This document shows, piece by piece, positions 40,701 to 48,439 of a stretch of 64,000 nt of DNA. Source of the DNA: Neodiprion pinetum (taxonomy: Eukaryota; Arthropoda; Insecta; Hymenoptera; Diprionidae). The notes under the pieces are model-generated. The model was not told the origin of the DNA. It did no database searches and worked only from the letters and a program-made list of their open reading frames with translations. The stretch spans positions 21,319,598 through 21,383,597 of the forward strand of contig NC_060235.2 in assembly GCF_021155775.2 (NCBI RefSeq), given 5' to 3'. The position numbers and the translations under genes were made by a program. Positions within the stretch are counted from its first letter, which is position 1. Every line of letters begins with the position of its first letter.

Positions 40701-43355
40701 TGAGTGCGACAAAAACAAAAATTCGACGACTAATTTGCGGCTTATTTGCGGCAAATTATCAACCTAATCAGAATCACTCATGGTGCTCGCTGTGCGTTAT
40801 TTTGGTAGTTGGCGGGCTAAATTCTTGAAAAATCAGAACGCCATCCGCTTTTGTTTTTGAAAATTGAGTGCGACAAAAACAAAAGTTCGACGACTAATTT
40901 GCGGCTTATTTCTGGCAAATTATCAACCAAGTCAGAATTACGAATGATGCTCGCTGTGCGTTATTTTGGTGGATGGCGCGCTAAGTTTTTGAAAAGTTAG
41001 CACGCCATCCGTTTTTTTTTTTTCAAAATTGAGTGCGACAAAAAAATAAATTGCGCGACTAATTTACGACTAATTAACGGCAAATTATGCAATAGTCCGA
41101 ATTCACATTTTCGACAATTGGCGAGCCAAGTTCATGTACGTGCAGGTAGGAACGAGACAATAGAAATAACAGTCGCACGGGCAGACGGCCGACGCGGCAG
41201 CTGTAGCGCTCCGTTGCCTTCTACCAAGAAATGCTGTACAGTAACCGAAATAATCTGAATTTCGGCATGAAAATTTCAGGGAATATTCGGAAGAGTGTAT
41301 ACTATTCGATAAAGCAAAAAAAAAAAAATCGATTTTTTGAAAATTTCACACTGGAAAGCTCCCTTAACCCTCCGCCGGCCATGTGTTTCTTTGCTGACGC
41401 TGCCTGCCAACATCGACGATTTCGTCCTGGCCTCTTTTTCCCCCACTTAGGGCTTCTCAAAAGTTTCCAAAAAATTCAGGTAATCAGTTTCAGTGCCTAC
41501 TTGACGTTCCATTAAAAAATTTTGAATTAGTTAATCAGTAGAAATTGTTAAACGGTGAAAAATTCCCGAGATACCGATAAGTGAGAAAGTCAAAGTGGAC
41601 GATATCGTCCATGTTGGCCGGCGGAGGTTTAAGAACCTAAATAAATCTGATCGTCATCTTGTAAAGAAAAATCGATTCGATCAAAAAATATATAATCTGT
41701 AAATGATCCTGCTGCAGTATTCTCTTTTTTCCAAATTCCTATGGGAATCGTGAAATTTTATTGCGATAATGACTAATTTCACTTGTATATATATTATAGG
41801 CATAATGAACATGATGATGATAGTGATAAAGGATGATGGACGAGGAGTTACAATTAACGTACGTTTTCAGCCATCATGGGTAAAGTGACGGACAGACACG
41901 TGGAGAATGGTGCTGGAGGTTCTGGGTCGGCGGAATGGGTCCGGTTCACCATTCAGGTCCAGAGCGTCTACAAACGGGCCCGAGAATCTCGCCTCCGTCG
42001 GGGCCCTATGGCCCTCTACGTCCACGCCGCCGATCTCGCCTGCAAGTGTCCGAAGGTCAAGGCCAACAAGTGAGCATTCCCATTCCATTCTTATTCTCAT
42101 TCTTATTCTCATTCCCGTTCTGCATGCTCGAGTGTAACTCGGAATCGATTTCCGGCCCCGATACGCTTTTCGCGATGCTTCGGAACCTGATTTTAGATCA
42201 ACACTCTGAAGGATTTCAAATCCTTTACGCATTTACTTTTTACACACTGTTGTTCGGAATTTCGGTTTTCAGTTCTTTCGCGGGGTGAATTTAAATGTTT
42301 TCTCAAATCATCCTTGATCGGTTTTTACAGACATTCTCGTGCTACATATTTGCACGAGAAAAAGTAGCGGTATGGATAAATTTGGAAACGGAAGCTTGTT
42401 GTTTGGTTCAGCAACCGAAATAAATTTTTCAAAAGTTTAGAAACACTGAGATAAATTTTATTCCGTATAGTTACTGAAAAATTCTACAGCGAGTATCGTT
42501 ACAATATTAACGGTTAGGTCGTTGAAGTAACAAGAAAATGCGGTATAAGTAACTGTAATTTATTGTTAATGTGATTTCGGTTGTTCACACCGCATTAACC
42601 AGTTTTACAAAATATCACGAAACAAACAGGATGTAACATTGCTGTTATAACCAGACAATTTCACACGAGTTACAGTATCGAGCGCCATTTGATAATACAA
42701 AGTTGGTATGGTTCGTCCAATTTCAATGAATGGCAATGAATACTACACAAATTACGTGACATAAATTTTTAATAACATGAATATATATATCGAAAAAAAT
42801 CAGTTCTTTATGTGCAAACTGTATAGATTTTACAAAAGTTGTTTTTCCAGTCAATCAAAAATCTTACTTAAACAATAATTAATCTTCAGACGATTCGTAA
42901 ATTACACATTTACAGATAAAAATTTTATATCATATAACGACAGTTTTTCCGGATTATCTCGAAGGTCAAAATATTTGTATGGTGTTTTAAAATTTGACGC
43001 TTAATGAGCTTATTCCATAAAAATTCGCTGCATTTTTGTTACTTTCTACATAATGTGATATTACATGAAATATTGATTCAACCTGATTGAACTCTATTTA
43101 TAATCTCGGCTTTGCTGCAAGACCGTTCTAATTATTTCGTACGTCTATAATTCATAGCTTAGAGCTTAAGTGTTTCAACGCATGTTTATTCAATATCCCT
43201 AAAATTTCAGATCCTATTTGATACTGGGTCGAGAGAACGACGGTGGACGTCAGGGAGCTTTGACGGCAACGCAACGGTCAATTGTAATAGAATGGCGCGA
43301 CGAGTGGCACCGTCGAATGCGTCGTTTTCAACGACGAGCGAGATCTTGTCATTGA
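14510..43355 (+). CDS. Net: Netrin, C-terminal part (five exons, spliced span)
   Basis: Secreted laminin-related axon-guidance ligand that acts through DCC/Frazzled and UNC-5 receptors (family knowledge). Five exons with GT-AG borders and compatible phases join into about 220 residues: the third laminin-EGF repeat, a short acidic linker and a complete NTR (C345C-like) domain ending at TGA 43353-43355. Diagnostic motifs are CDCHPIGASGKTCNQ, CPCKDGVTGITCNRCA, GYQQSRS, NKYCKRDF, DLACKCPK and IEWRDEWHRRMRRFQ, collinear with known netrins. The laminin N-terminal domain and EGF repeats 1-2 are absent, so the gene starts upstream of the window. Introns are 1.3, 18.8, 6.9 and 1.1 kb; the third holds an entire DNA transposon. 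Whether this is the NetA or NetB paralogue cannot be decided. Confidence 0.95.
14660..15949 (+). other. Net: Netrin intron
   Basis: A 1.29-kb intron. It begins with GTAAGT and then a purine-rich GAGAGAGG repeat (about 14680-14710), and ends with TATTTTCAG. The rest is AT-rich, without recognisable features. Confidence 0.8.
15950..16045 (+). CDS. Net: Netrin exon: linker between EGF-3 and NTR domain
   Basis: The acceptor TATTTTCAG lies just before 15950 and the donor GTAAGT starts at 16046. The exon encodes KIPKVVQTQGMAGED followed by an acidic stretch ending EYGYDGRA. The KIP start directly after IAPCI is typical of netrins. The acidic linker is the variable part of the family. The reading frame joins in phase with both neighbours. 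Confidence 0.85.
18769..19196 (-). mobile_element. MITE family member, copy 2
   Basis: Inverted relative to copy 1. Ends are CACTGATGAAAATTTC at the low end and TTTTCTCTCAGTG at the high end. It contains an extra internal segment of about 120 bases, part of which resembles the 29.2-kb copy, so copy 1 is probably internally deleted. Confidence 0.75.
22698..22722 (+). repeat. (AT)n microsatellite
   Basis: Uninterrupted AT run followed by TACACATATATA-type sequence. Confidence 0.95.
24281..24332 (+). repeat. (TGTA)n / (TGCA)n microsatellite
   Basis: About eight TGTA-type tetranucleotides pass into TGCATGCATG. Confidence 0.95.
27716..27734 (+). repeat. (GA)n microsatellite
   Basis: About nine GA dinucleotides. 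Confidence 0.9.
29201..29490 (+). mobile_element. Diverged MITE family member, probable copy 3
   Basis: Shares with copy 2 the series CCTTGACTATT, AAATCGAAAAATAT, ATTACGGTCACTCGTA and CAACTGTTGCGA in the same order. It is clearly more diverged, and the ends are approximate. Confidence 0.5.
29510..30121. mobile_element. Long inverted-repeat (fold-back type) element, 612 bp
   Basis: The ends read CGCAGAATTCTTATGGAAAT (left) and CGCGGAATCCTTATGGAAAT (inward from the right). Inverted similarity continues with indels for about 220-230 bases per arm, including CCAAAAATCAGTAG, GGCTTCGGAA/AGCTTCGGAA and GAATTACAAAGCTTC. A unique interior of about 150 bases separates the arms. No coding frame is supported and no clear target duplication was found. 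Confidence 0.75.
32290..32660 (+). repeat. Diverged tandem duplication
   Basis: GATGATAGAAACC, TTCAAAGAATTYAAYGA-like sequence, and CCCCGGT/CCCGGT followed by GTGAAATGATTC recur in the same order about 200 bases apart (near 32325 and 32530). Old and non-coding. Confidence 0.5.
34863..34931 (+). CDS. Net: Netrin exon: start of NTR domain
   Basis: A 69-base exon with acceptor CTGTTTCAG and donor GTGAGT. It encodes DQCGKCRAGTRRLNLNKYC followed by KRDF, the first strand and cysteines of the netrin C-terminal NTR module (vertebrate netrins have the comparable KINMKKYCKKDY). It stands 18.8 kb downstream of the previous exon. It was recognised by motif and by phase agreement on both sides. Confidence 0.9.
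38018..38035 (+). repeat. Left terminal inverted repeat of the TTAA transposon
   Basis: GGGGGCTTTCCAGTGTGA directly follows TTAA. It matches the right end with one mismatch, and similarity fades beyond it. Confidence 0.85.
38304..38456. repeat. Small inverted-repeat insertion inside the transposon
   Basis: TCGTGCTATGGAAGCTTTTT (38304-38323) recurs inverted at the far end (AAAAAGCTTCCATAGCACGA, ending 38456). The two enclose a T-rich interior of about 110 bases. It lies in the non-coding sequence between the left terminus and the transposase stop. It may be a tiny MITE or a subterminal hairpin of the element. No target duplication is evident. Confidence 0.6.
38613..40487 (-). CDS. DDE transposase of the TTAA element (624 aa, uninterrupted frame)
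   Basis: Would catalyse cut-and-paste movement of the surrounding element. The N terminus is basic (RNRRKRSGGFKG), followed by a probable zinc ribbon with paired CxxC motifs (C89/C92 and C111/C114). The catalytic core has GDGSW at 214-218 (first Asp), CKAC at 250-253 with C276 and H280, NHEGSAGKMEVD, then GDGD at 312-315 (second Asp). A basic Lys/Ser-rich insertion follows (about 361-400), then EDSWCEWRKA, and NNNESFN at 512-518 (probable catalytic Glu 515). The tail is Arg-rich. Start is the first Met; there is no frameshift or internal stop in 624 codons, so it may be recent or still active. These motifs match a widespread arthropod/cnidarian family labelled Mutator-like transposase. Exact superfamily is inferred from TTAA. 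Confidence 0.88.
   Translation of the reverse strand: MDRCTKEECAWQDRKGSRSGHPRNRRKRSGGFKGTNRHDIETNLTFASTSAAKILKKSPEFEVRIDQTFSYVILEFFLVFGALQELLKCKKCNSDVKFFKKSIRGLGFKICVQCSCPDPAEIDSCPLIKNAYEINRRFCFVMRLVGIGINGIRNFIALMDLTANFNNNTYYGIVKILQIAAKSIYEAVVKKAGTEEKEKTLEAENRGDILTVSGDGSWSKRGFTSRMGIVSVIGKYTNKVLDVAVKSSFCKACVFWKGQEGTTEYEAWSETHESECNVNHEGSAGKMEVDGIIEVFKRSEELHNAKYGFYIGDGDTKTFKMLLEAKPYGDDLTVKKKECVLHVKKRVYKRGNEARKRLVQLKKAKNQIEDKAMESEPKKKGSRSSSPKTKKNQTKNTAVEPKRAQLTLKLLTNLSEYYGLAVRRNSNSVENMRKAIWATFHHKSSTDENPQHEYCPPGEDSWCEWRKAEATGEEYTHPPALDEDVQQVLKPIYDDLTTEDLLERCTGANTQNNNESFNHCVWQLAPKHVFCGKQIVEIATQCAVCTFNEGYDPILKILETMGCTIGPSAADFAAKYKNARITQANRRASLDSKEARTARRIEQSIEHDLFEEAEGILYGPGIAD
40527..41141. mobile_element. 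615-bp MITE with 9-bp target duplication, nested in the transposon
   Basis: The terminal repeats begin ACGTACATGAACTTGGCTCG at both ends and stay similar for roughly 90 bases. The element is bordered by identical 9-bp direct repeats GCAGGTAGG at 40518-40526 and 41142-41150. A 9-bp duplication with long terminal repeats is typical of non-autonomous Mutator-like elements (established knowledge; assignment is inference). The interior holds repeats of period 164 bp, with units beginning near 40694, 40858 and 41022. No coding capacity. It lies 30 bp (plus the duplication) upstream of the transposase start codon. Confidence 0.88.
41346..41363 (-). repeat. Right terminal inverted repeat of the TTAA transposon
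   Basis: Reads TCACACTGGAAAGCTCCC on the + strand, followed directly by TTAA at 41364. It is the inverse of the left end with one mismatch. Confidence 0.85.
41368..41628. mobile_element. piggyBac-like MITE (261 bp)
   Basis: The termini are CCCTCCGCCGGCCATGT on the left and ACCTCCGCCGGCCAACATG reading inward from the right. TTAA borders both ends (41364-41367 and 41629-41632). Short CCC-starting termini with TTAA targets are the piggyBac pattern. The interior has no coding frame. Its left TTAA is also the right TTAA of the larger transposon, so the two elements abut at a shared target site. Confidence 0.8.
41871..42069 (+). CDS. Net: Netrin exon: central NTR domain
   Basis: The acceptor TTTTCAG ends at 41870 and the donor GTGAGC begins at 42070. 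The exon encodes AIMGKVTDRH, a Gly/Ser-rich loop, then WVRFTIQVQSVYKR, SRLRRGPMALYV and DLACKCPKVKANK, which match the NTR beta-barrel core and its CKCP cysteines. It begins only 242 bases after the end of the piggyBac-like MITE at 41628. That leaves the acceptor region intact despite the transposon cluster upstream. Confidence 0.93.
42070..43210 (+). other. Net: Netrin last intron
   Basis: A 1.14-kb AT-rich intron running from GTGAGC to TTTCAG. It starts with a TTCTCATTC-type pyrimidine repeat and is otherwise featureless. Confidence 0.85.
43211..43355 (+). CDS. Net: Netrin terminal exon: end of NTR domain and stop
   Basis: The acceptor AAATTTCAG ends at 43210. The exon encodes SYLILGRENDGG, then TQRSIVIEWRDEW and the basic tail HRRMRRFQRRARSCH, and ends with TGA at 43353-43355. 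The WRD-W pattern and Arg/Lys-rich tail match netrin C termini. In the family this tail binds heparan sulphate and matrix. Confidence 0.93.
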
Positions 43356-43461
43356 ATATCCTTCCAGAGTCATATTCTCGGGACGAAGAATAAAAATTAC
43401 GTTAATCCTATTTATATGTAATTTAAAATCGCGCCATATATTATATATGTACACATAGGCT

Positions 43462-43469
43462 ACACACAC

Positions 43470-43504
<35 letters not shown>
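43462..43504 (+). repeat. (CA)n microsatellite
   Basis: About twenty CA dinucleotides with one CG interruption, about 100 bases after the netrin stop codon. Confidence 0.95.
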
Positions 43505-43506
<2 letters not shown>

Positions 43507-43773
43507 TACACCTACAAATATATAATATAATATGAATGTCAACGGTCAACGTGAACTCTAAAAATAATACGCAAAACGCAGCATCACTCAGCCCCGTATT
43601 TTCCCTGCATACGCGTTTCCAAATAATAATAATAACAACAATCATATGATAATAATGATAATAGTAATAATAAAGATAACGACAATTGCAGTGCAATAAT
43701 AAATAAACATGTCGACGTTTCGCCCATTTTTTCCCCCAACACTTGGTGTCTGCATAAGTGCAACTACATTGAC

Positions 43774-44129
43774 ACGTTAAATACATCTATACGGCGTGAA
43801 TTCCTAACGACTGCATGGTCGGTCATCTGCTAAAATTCAGTGCGCACGCACTCCAATGCGAGAATGGCTGTTTGCCAGGGTGACCAACCGTCATAACCGT
43901 AACCTCACAATTTTAAACAGTTTTCGCTGGCAGTTGTACTCAATAACGACAACTATCAACATTTTCGAGGTTACATAAATCGCCACCAAGTGTCGTTTAA
44001 ATTTATGACGGCTGGTCACCGTGGGAAACAGCTGCTCTCGGATTGTAGCGCGTGCGCATTAAATTTTAGCAGACGATGGACCATTCAGTCGTTCAGAATT
44101 CACTTCGTATATATTATTCGATTTAACGT
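43774..44129. repeat. Long inverted repeat in the probable netrin 3' UTR
   Basis: The arm at 43774-43896 is inversely similar to 44003-44129 (about 80 percent by eye), around a spacer of 106 bases. Shared pieces include GTGAATTC, AACGACTG, TCTGCTAAAATT, TGCGCACGC, GGTGACCA and CCGTCATAA. The paired changes look like an old inverted-repeat MITE. If transcribed it would fold into a long hairpin. Confidence 0.75.
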
Positions 44130-45142
44130 TTTTTATGCATATTATTATTGTTATTGTTTTTCTTCTTATTCTTTTTCTTTTTCTTCTTCTTCTTTTTATT
44201 CTTCTTATTATTAATATTATTACTATTATTATTATTATATAGCTTTGTGTATTATATGTTTTTCCCTTGCATCTTAGCGCGCGTGCAGCGTATAATGTAG
44301 GTACTTATATGTATAATGTAATATGTAATGTAATATCGTAAAATAATATCATGTTATATTAAGATCTGATATTATAGTTATTTATCGAATTTTCTATGTT
44401 TCTATTACGTATACGTACATGTATGTGTATATATATATATATATATGATGTATATGTATATATATATATATATATCATATGTTTATTGAGATAATAATCT
44501 ACCCTTATTATTAATCGCAATTCAAACTTTATAATAACGGAAGTATATATGAGAAGATATTAATTCGGAACAAATCTGTTCAGTCGATGTATGTATGTAT
44601 GCATGTGTGTGTGCGCGTGTATATATATTTTTTTTTTTTCTTTTATTCGCCGAATGTGAAGTATATAATAATAATGATAATAATAACAATTCTCGAAATT
44701 TTTCCATTTTTCTCTTAACAGCCGGTGGTTTGATTCATATTCTTAATATATGTCGAAAATCTAACATCGAAACGCAAAGTACAGAAAACAATAAACAGAT
44801 AAAAAGATTTGATTGCGACGAACTGCAAGTTATATTGGAATATTATAAAAGCTACGTAATACGGTTTTACGCAACGACGTGGGAAAGCAAAAATGCCGAG
44901 CTGCGAAAAAGGGAAGCAGAAAATATGCATAAATTAGGACTATGCGATCGTTTTCTTCATAGACGTAGCCTGGTTAATTTGTTATTTCGTGATTTACTTT
45001 GCCAAGTTTTCGCGCCTTGCGCTGTCGATATTTGCGGTGTAAACGCGGCATTATGCGCATAATTCACCGAAGGATAGATCCGAACCTCTGGAATCACAAA
45101 CTTCCTCTTTGCATCCCTGGAACCCCTCTTTATCGCTCCCAC

Positions 45143-45143
45143 C

Positions 45144-45175
<32 letters not shown>

Positions 45176-45180
45176 TTCTC
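45143..45180 (+). repeat. (CT)n microsatellite
   Basis: CT run of about 18 repeats with two TTTC interruptions near the end. Confidence 0.95.
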
Positions 45181-45740
45181 TGCATTACAAGCTCCTAAAT
45201 TAAACACTCGTATATGACCGTAAAAATTATCGAGTCTACCCAATTTTTTTATGAGCCATTGAAAAGTTGCATGTTTTTTTTCATTCGTCTTGGAAAATAT
45301 GAATTCCACGCAATTTTTATTTCCGGATATTGAATTACACCCTTAGGGTTTATACGTAATATACATCCAGCCTTTTCTCCTCGTTCGCGTTTACTTTTCC
45401 TACTGCATGGTTTCCAATATTATAATTTTTGATAATATATCATTCATTATTCCGACAAACGTGTTTGAAACGGCATTGTATTTATCACACCGTTATAATG
45501 AATTATATTTGTCCTAATTTGCACCGCGCCATTGATTATACATTATATTATACTGCACAAATTTTGCCGAATCTATACGTAGAATAATACATGCATATTA
45601 TTCGTATGTAATAATCCCGAGACTGTATTATCATCTAAAGTAAAAGGCACAAGGTTTTTTTTAATGCAATTTTCTCTGTTCTGTCCAAATAGCATTTCAA
45701 TTTATTTATTTGTTCTTATTATACATGTAAGTAGGTATAC

Positions 45741-45744
<4 letters not shown>

Positions 45745-45783
<39 letters not shown>
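45745..45783 (+). repeat. (AT)n microsatellite
   Basis: About nineteen AT dinucleotides. A second, interrupted AT block lies at 44428-44476. Confidence 0.95.
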
Positions 45784-45786
<3 letters not shown>

Positions 45787-47980
45787 ACTATCACACTGTT
45801 GTGTGTATTAACTATAAATATAATTATATCACACGCTTGAACCGAGCGTACGAACATTTTATCACATTATACATAGATTTTTGATTCCCTTGTAAAATAT
45901 TCTCTACATACCTGTTTAATATTACACATAATCGTATTACAAAAATAATAATACTTAATCATCAGCAACATAATACTGACGGTAGTTGTTATTAATATTA
46001 TCATTATAATTATTATCATTATGGTTAGCGGCATAGTAACAATATACTAATATGAAAAAATGTAGCTAATAGAACAGTTCAATTTTATAGACACTAAGAA
46101 GAATTATTTATATGCGAAATATCGTATATATTTATACATCAATATACAATATTATATCCGTATAGAGTGATTTTCATAATTTCCAAAAAAAAGAAGTTCT
46201 ACGATAAGTGGTTTAGGTATATAAATGTATAAACCTCAACCTATGTAATAGTTATTACTCTTGTGGTTACAATATGTCTATAAAGCACGCGTACGTTTAT
46301 AATATACTGTGAGTACCTACTTGCGTTTAAAATTAATTTTATACACGTACTATATTATATATTGTACCGTAATAATATGACAGTTAATTTAATGTAATTT
46401 AATTCAATACATTAAGGCGTGATTTACTCACGCGTATATAAGTATATTACTAATTTACATTGTTTCTTGTGTACAGTTGTAAACGCAGTATTATACTATA
46501 ATGAAAAAAAAAATGAATTTATCTACTACACTCACTTAAGTTTTGGATCTATTACCATTATTATTATTGTTATGATTAATTATATATTTCTGGTATACGA
46601 AATACGGGCTATAGTCAGCAAAGTCTATCCCCTTAATTGAAGTTTCAAGTGGCGCGTATTTTCTTAGTTTCAAATCGATTCGGAATAATTAACTTATGCT
46701 TGAAAGAGTAGTTGCAATACGTCCTGTCCATTCAATGATCGGAAATCATGAATAATAACGGAAACGTACGTAAGAAATCGTTAGAGGTAGGGAAGGAGAG
46801 AAAAAACAAAGTGGACAGATAATAGAGAAAACGGTATTCCGCTTCGTATATGAAATAGAGCGAATTAAGAAATGAAACAGAAAGAAAAATTGTCAGCATT
46901 GATTTTCTTGATATCAAAAAAACAAGGAAAAGCATATATACAATTCATCTCAAATCAGTCACCGAGTAATCCAAGTTCCTAAGCACAGTAAAACCGTTGG
47001 TGTATGCAATATCTGAACTATTGAGCTATCGCCAATTGTGCAACACTTTAGCGACACATCTCTTAAAACAGCCGCATGATGCCAAACACACGTATAATAA
47101 TAATAATGATAAAGTCTGGATAATTTTATGTACTCAGTAATTATGCATACAATATACGTATGGTTCTATGTAGCGAAATATAATAGAAATGAAAGAAAAA
47201 AACGACGCGGTTTTTTATTCAACGTGCCAAAATTACCTACGCGACGATTTCAGTTATTATAGAGAAACGAAAAAGTATATCATAGGTGCGGAAATTCTTC
47301 GATAATTACTAGATATTGCGTACATCTGATGTATGTTGGTCGGTAAAAAAAACCCTAAATTTTCCAATAAATGTATTTTGCCTAAGCGTACAATATGGCG
47401 GATCCTTGTATGTATGGGAATAAAATTAGAAAATATGAAAATGTACTTATGTTAATATATATATTCGATGTAATTTAGTATAGCATAGCCGTTTTACAGC
47501 CTAACTTGCGACTAGATAATAATGCGTATATATGAAAGATGTATTATCGAACAGCGGGTAAATGAGAAGAGAATAATGCGAGTTGCACGATACATGCGAG
47601 TTATGGCATGTGCGTTGCAGGCCGCTAAACCAGATAAATATGTATGTATAGAATTTATTTAAATGATGTAACGATAATAATAGGTTTGGTAAGAGAATAA
47701 AAATGTATGTATCATGCATTTGGTAATGAAGAACTCGATAGATCTACGATAGAGTAACAAAAGTTACATACGTATACACATGTAATATGGGTTAGATGAA
47801 TAATACAATTGATCTAGAATTATATGCAATGCTTGTGACTATATATTTTCACTAATTATTCTTGCCAATTCAACAGTAGAGAATATAATTGCATGTGACA
47901 CGCGTACATTGTATACGTAAAAGATAAACGAGAAGAAAATGTCGGCTATCCAATGAGAACAATTGTATCACAATGGGTGT

Positions 47981-48016
47981 TAATCTTAACGTGCAAATAT
48001 TTGCACGTTAAGATTA
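47981..48016. repeat. Perfect 36-bp palindrome
   Basis: TAATCTTAACGTGCAAAT (47981-47998) is followed without spacer by its exact reverse complement (47999-48016). It lies about 130 bases before the last AATAAA of the AT-rich block. Confidence 0.97.
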
Positions 48017-48148
48017 TAATATGGGATATTTCGCGAAATGATGCAGTGTATTAATAATAATGAATATTCTTATTAATATTGAAAATATTATGATTACAAT
48101 GATTCGAAAATATTAAATTATTAAGTGTAATGTTGTGTAATGTGGTAT

Positions 48149-48154
48149 AATAAA
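48149..48154 (+). promoter_or_regulatory. Candidate distal polyadenylation signal for netrin
   Basis: AATAAA lies in a TGT-rich context at the end of the AT-rich block. It is a candidate only, because AATAAA is frequent by chance in this composition. Confidence 0.25.
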
Positions 48155-48439
48155 TGTCATTAGATAAGAGAAAGGGTTGGGAACAAAATCCCACGATAGA
48201 GTATTTGATCATCAATGTAGCGGTGAAAAAATGTTTCGCGTTCCTCTGTTAGGCAATGCTTGCAGTAATTGTTATTTGAATTATGATTTTGAAACTCACA
48301 TCCAGAATCAGGGTCTGCGAGGCAATGTTATTTTTCCGCTTTTTCTTTCCAACTTACGAAATCTTTTCCGCTCCGCGTCAACTTGACGGACCGTTTCTTG
48401 AATTATTGAACCCTCGAATACGCGACAAGGGTATATAGA

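Larger units (their letters stand above)
38018..41363 (-). mobile_element. TTAA-flanked DNA transposon, Kolobok-like, with transposase
   Basis: The terminal inverted repeats are GGGGGCTTTCCAGTGTGA at the left end and GGGAGCTTTCCAGTGTGA reading inward from the right (17 of 18 identical). Each is immediately bordered by TTAA (38014-38017 and 41364-41367), as expected for a TTAA target-site duplication. One long open reading frame on the - strand (38613-40487) encodes a DDE-type transposase. TTAA targets are known for the piggyBac and Kolobok superfamilies. The protein is not piggyBac-like, and the CxxC/DGSW/GDGD layout belongs to the proteins databases often label Mutator-like transposase, so Kolobok is the better superfamily guess. 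The element is interrupted by a MITE at 40527-41141. Confidence 0.85.
34932..41870 (+). other. Net: Netrin intron hosting nested transposons
   Basis: A 6.9-kb intron. About half of it is mobile DNA: the TTAA-flanked transposon 38018-41363 with a nested MITE, and the adjacent piggyBac-like MITE. The remaining sequence (34932-38013 and 41633-41870) is plain AT-rich intron with no clear signal. The transposase is encoded on the strand opposite to netrin. Confidence 0.85.
43356..48160 (+). other. Probable long netrin 3' UTR / intergenic AT-rich region
   Basis: About 4.8 kb follow the netrin stop. Composition is uniformly AT-rich with many TA, AC, TC and AAT simple repeats. No supported coding frame exists on either strand. 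AATAAA signals occur at 43389, 43698, 43702 and 48149. The early ones would give a very short UTR, and the last sits just before the sequence character changes to the 334-bp repeats. A long AU-rich 3' UTR is an inference. The stretch also holds a 356-bp inverted repeat and a 36-bp perfect palindrome. Confidence 0.45.

Noticed and set aside
38018..41363. Classification of the transposon as a typical Mutator-like element
   Set aside because: The motif label fits, but the visible flanks are TTAA on both sides and no 8-11-bp duplication was found outside the ends.
44595..45062. 155-codon open frame after netrin
   Set aside because: It begins in a GT/TG simple repeat, has no similarity or splice context, and lies in the AT-rich probable UTR.
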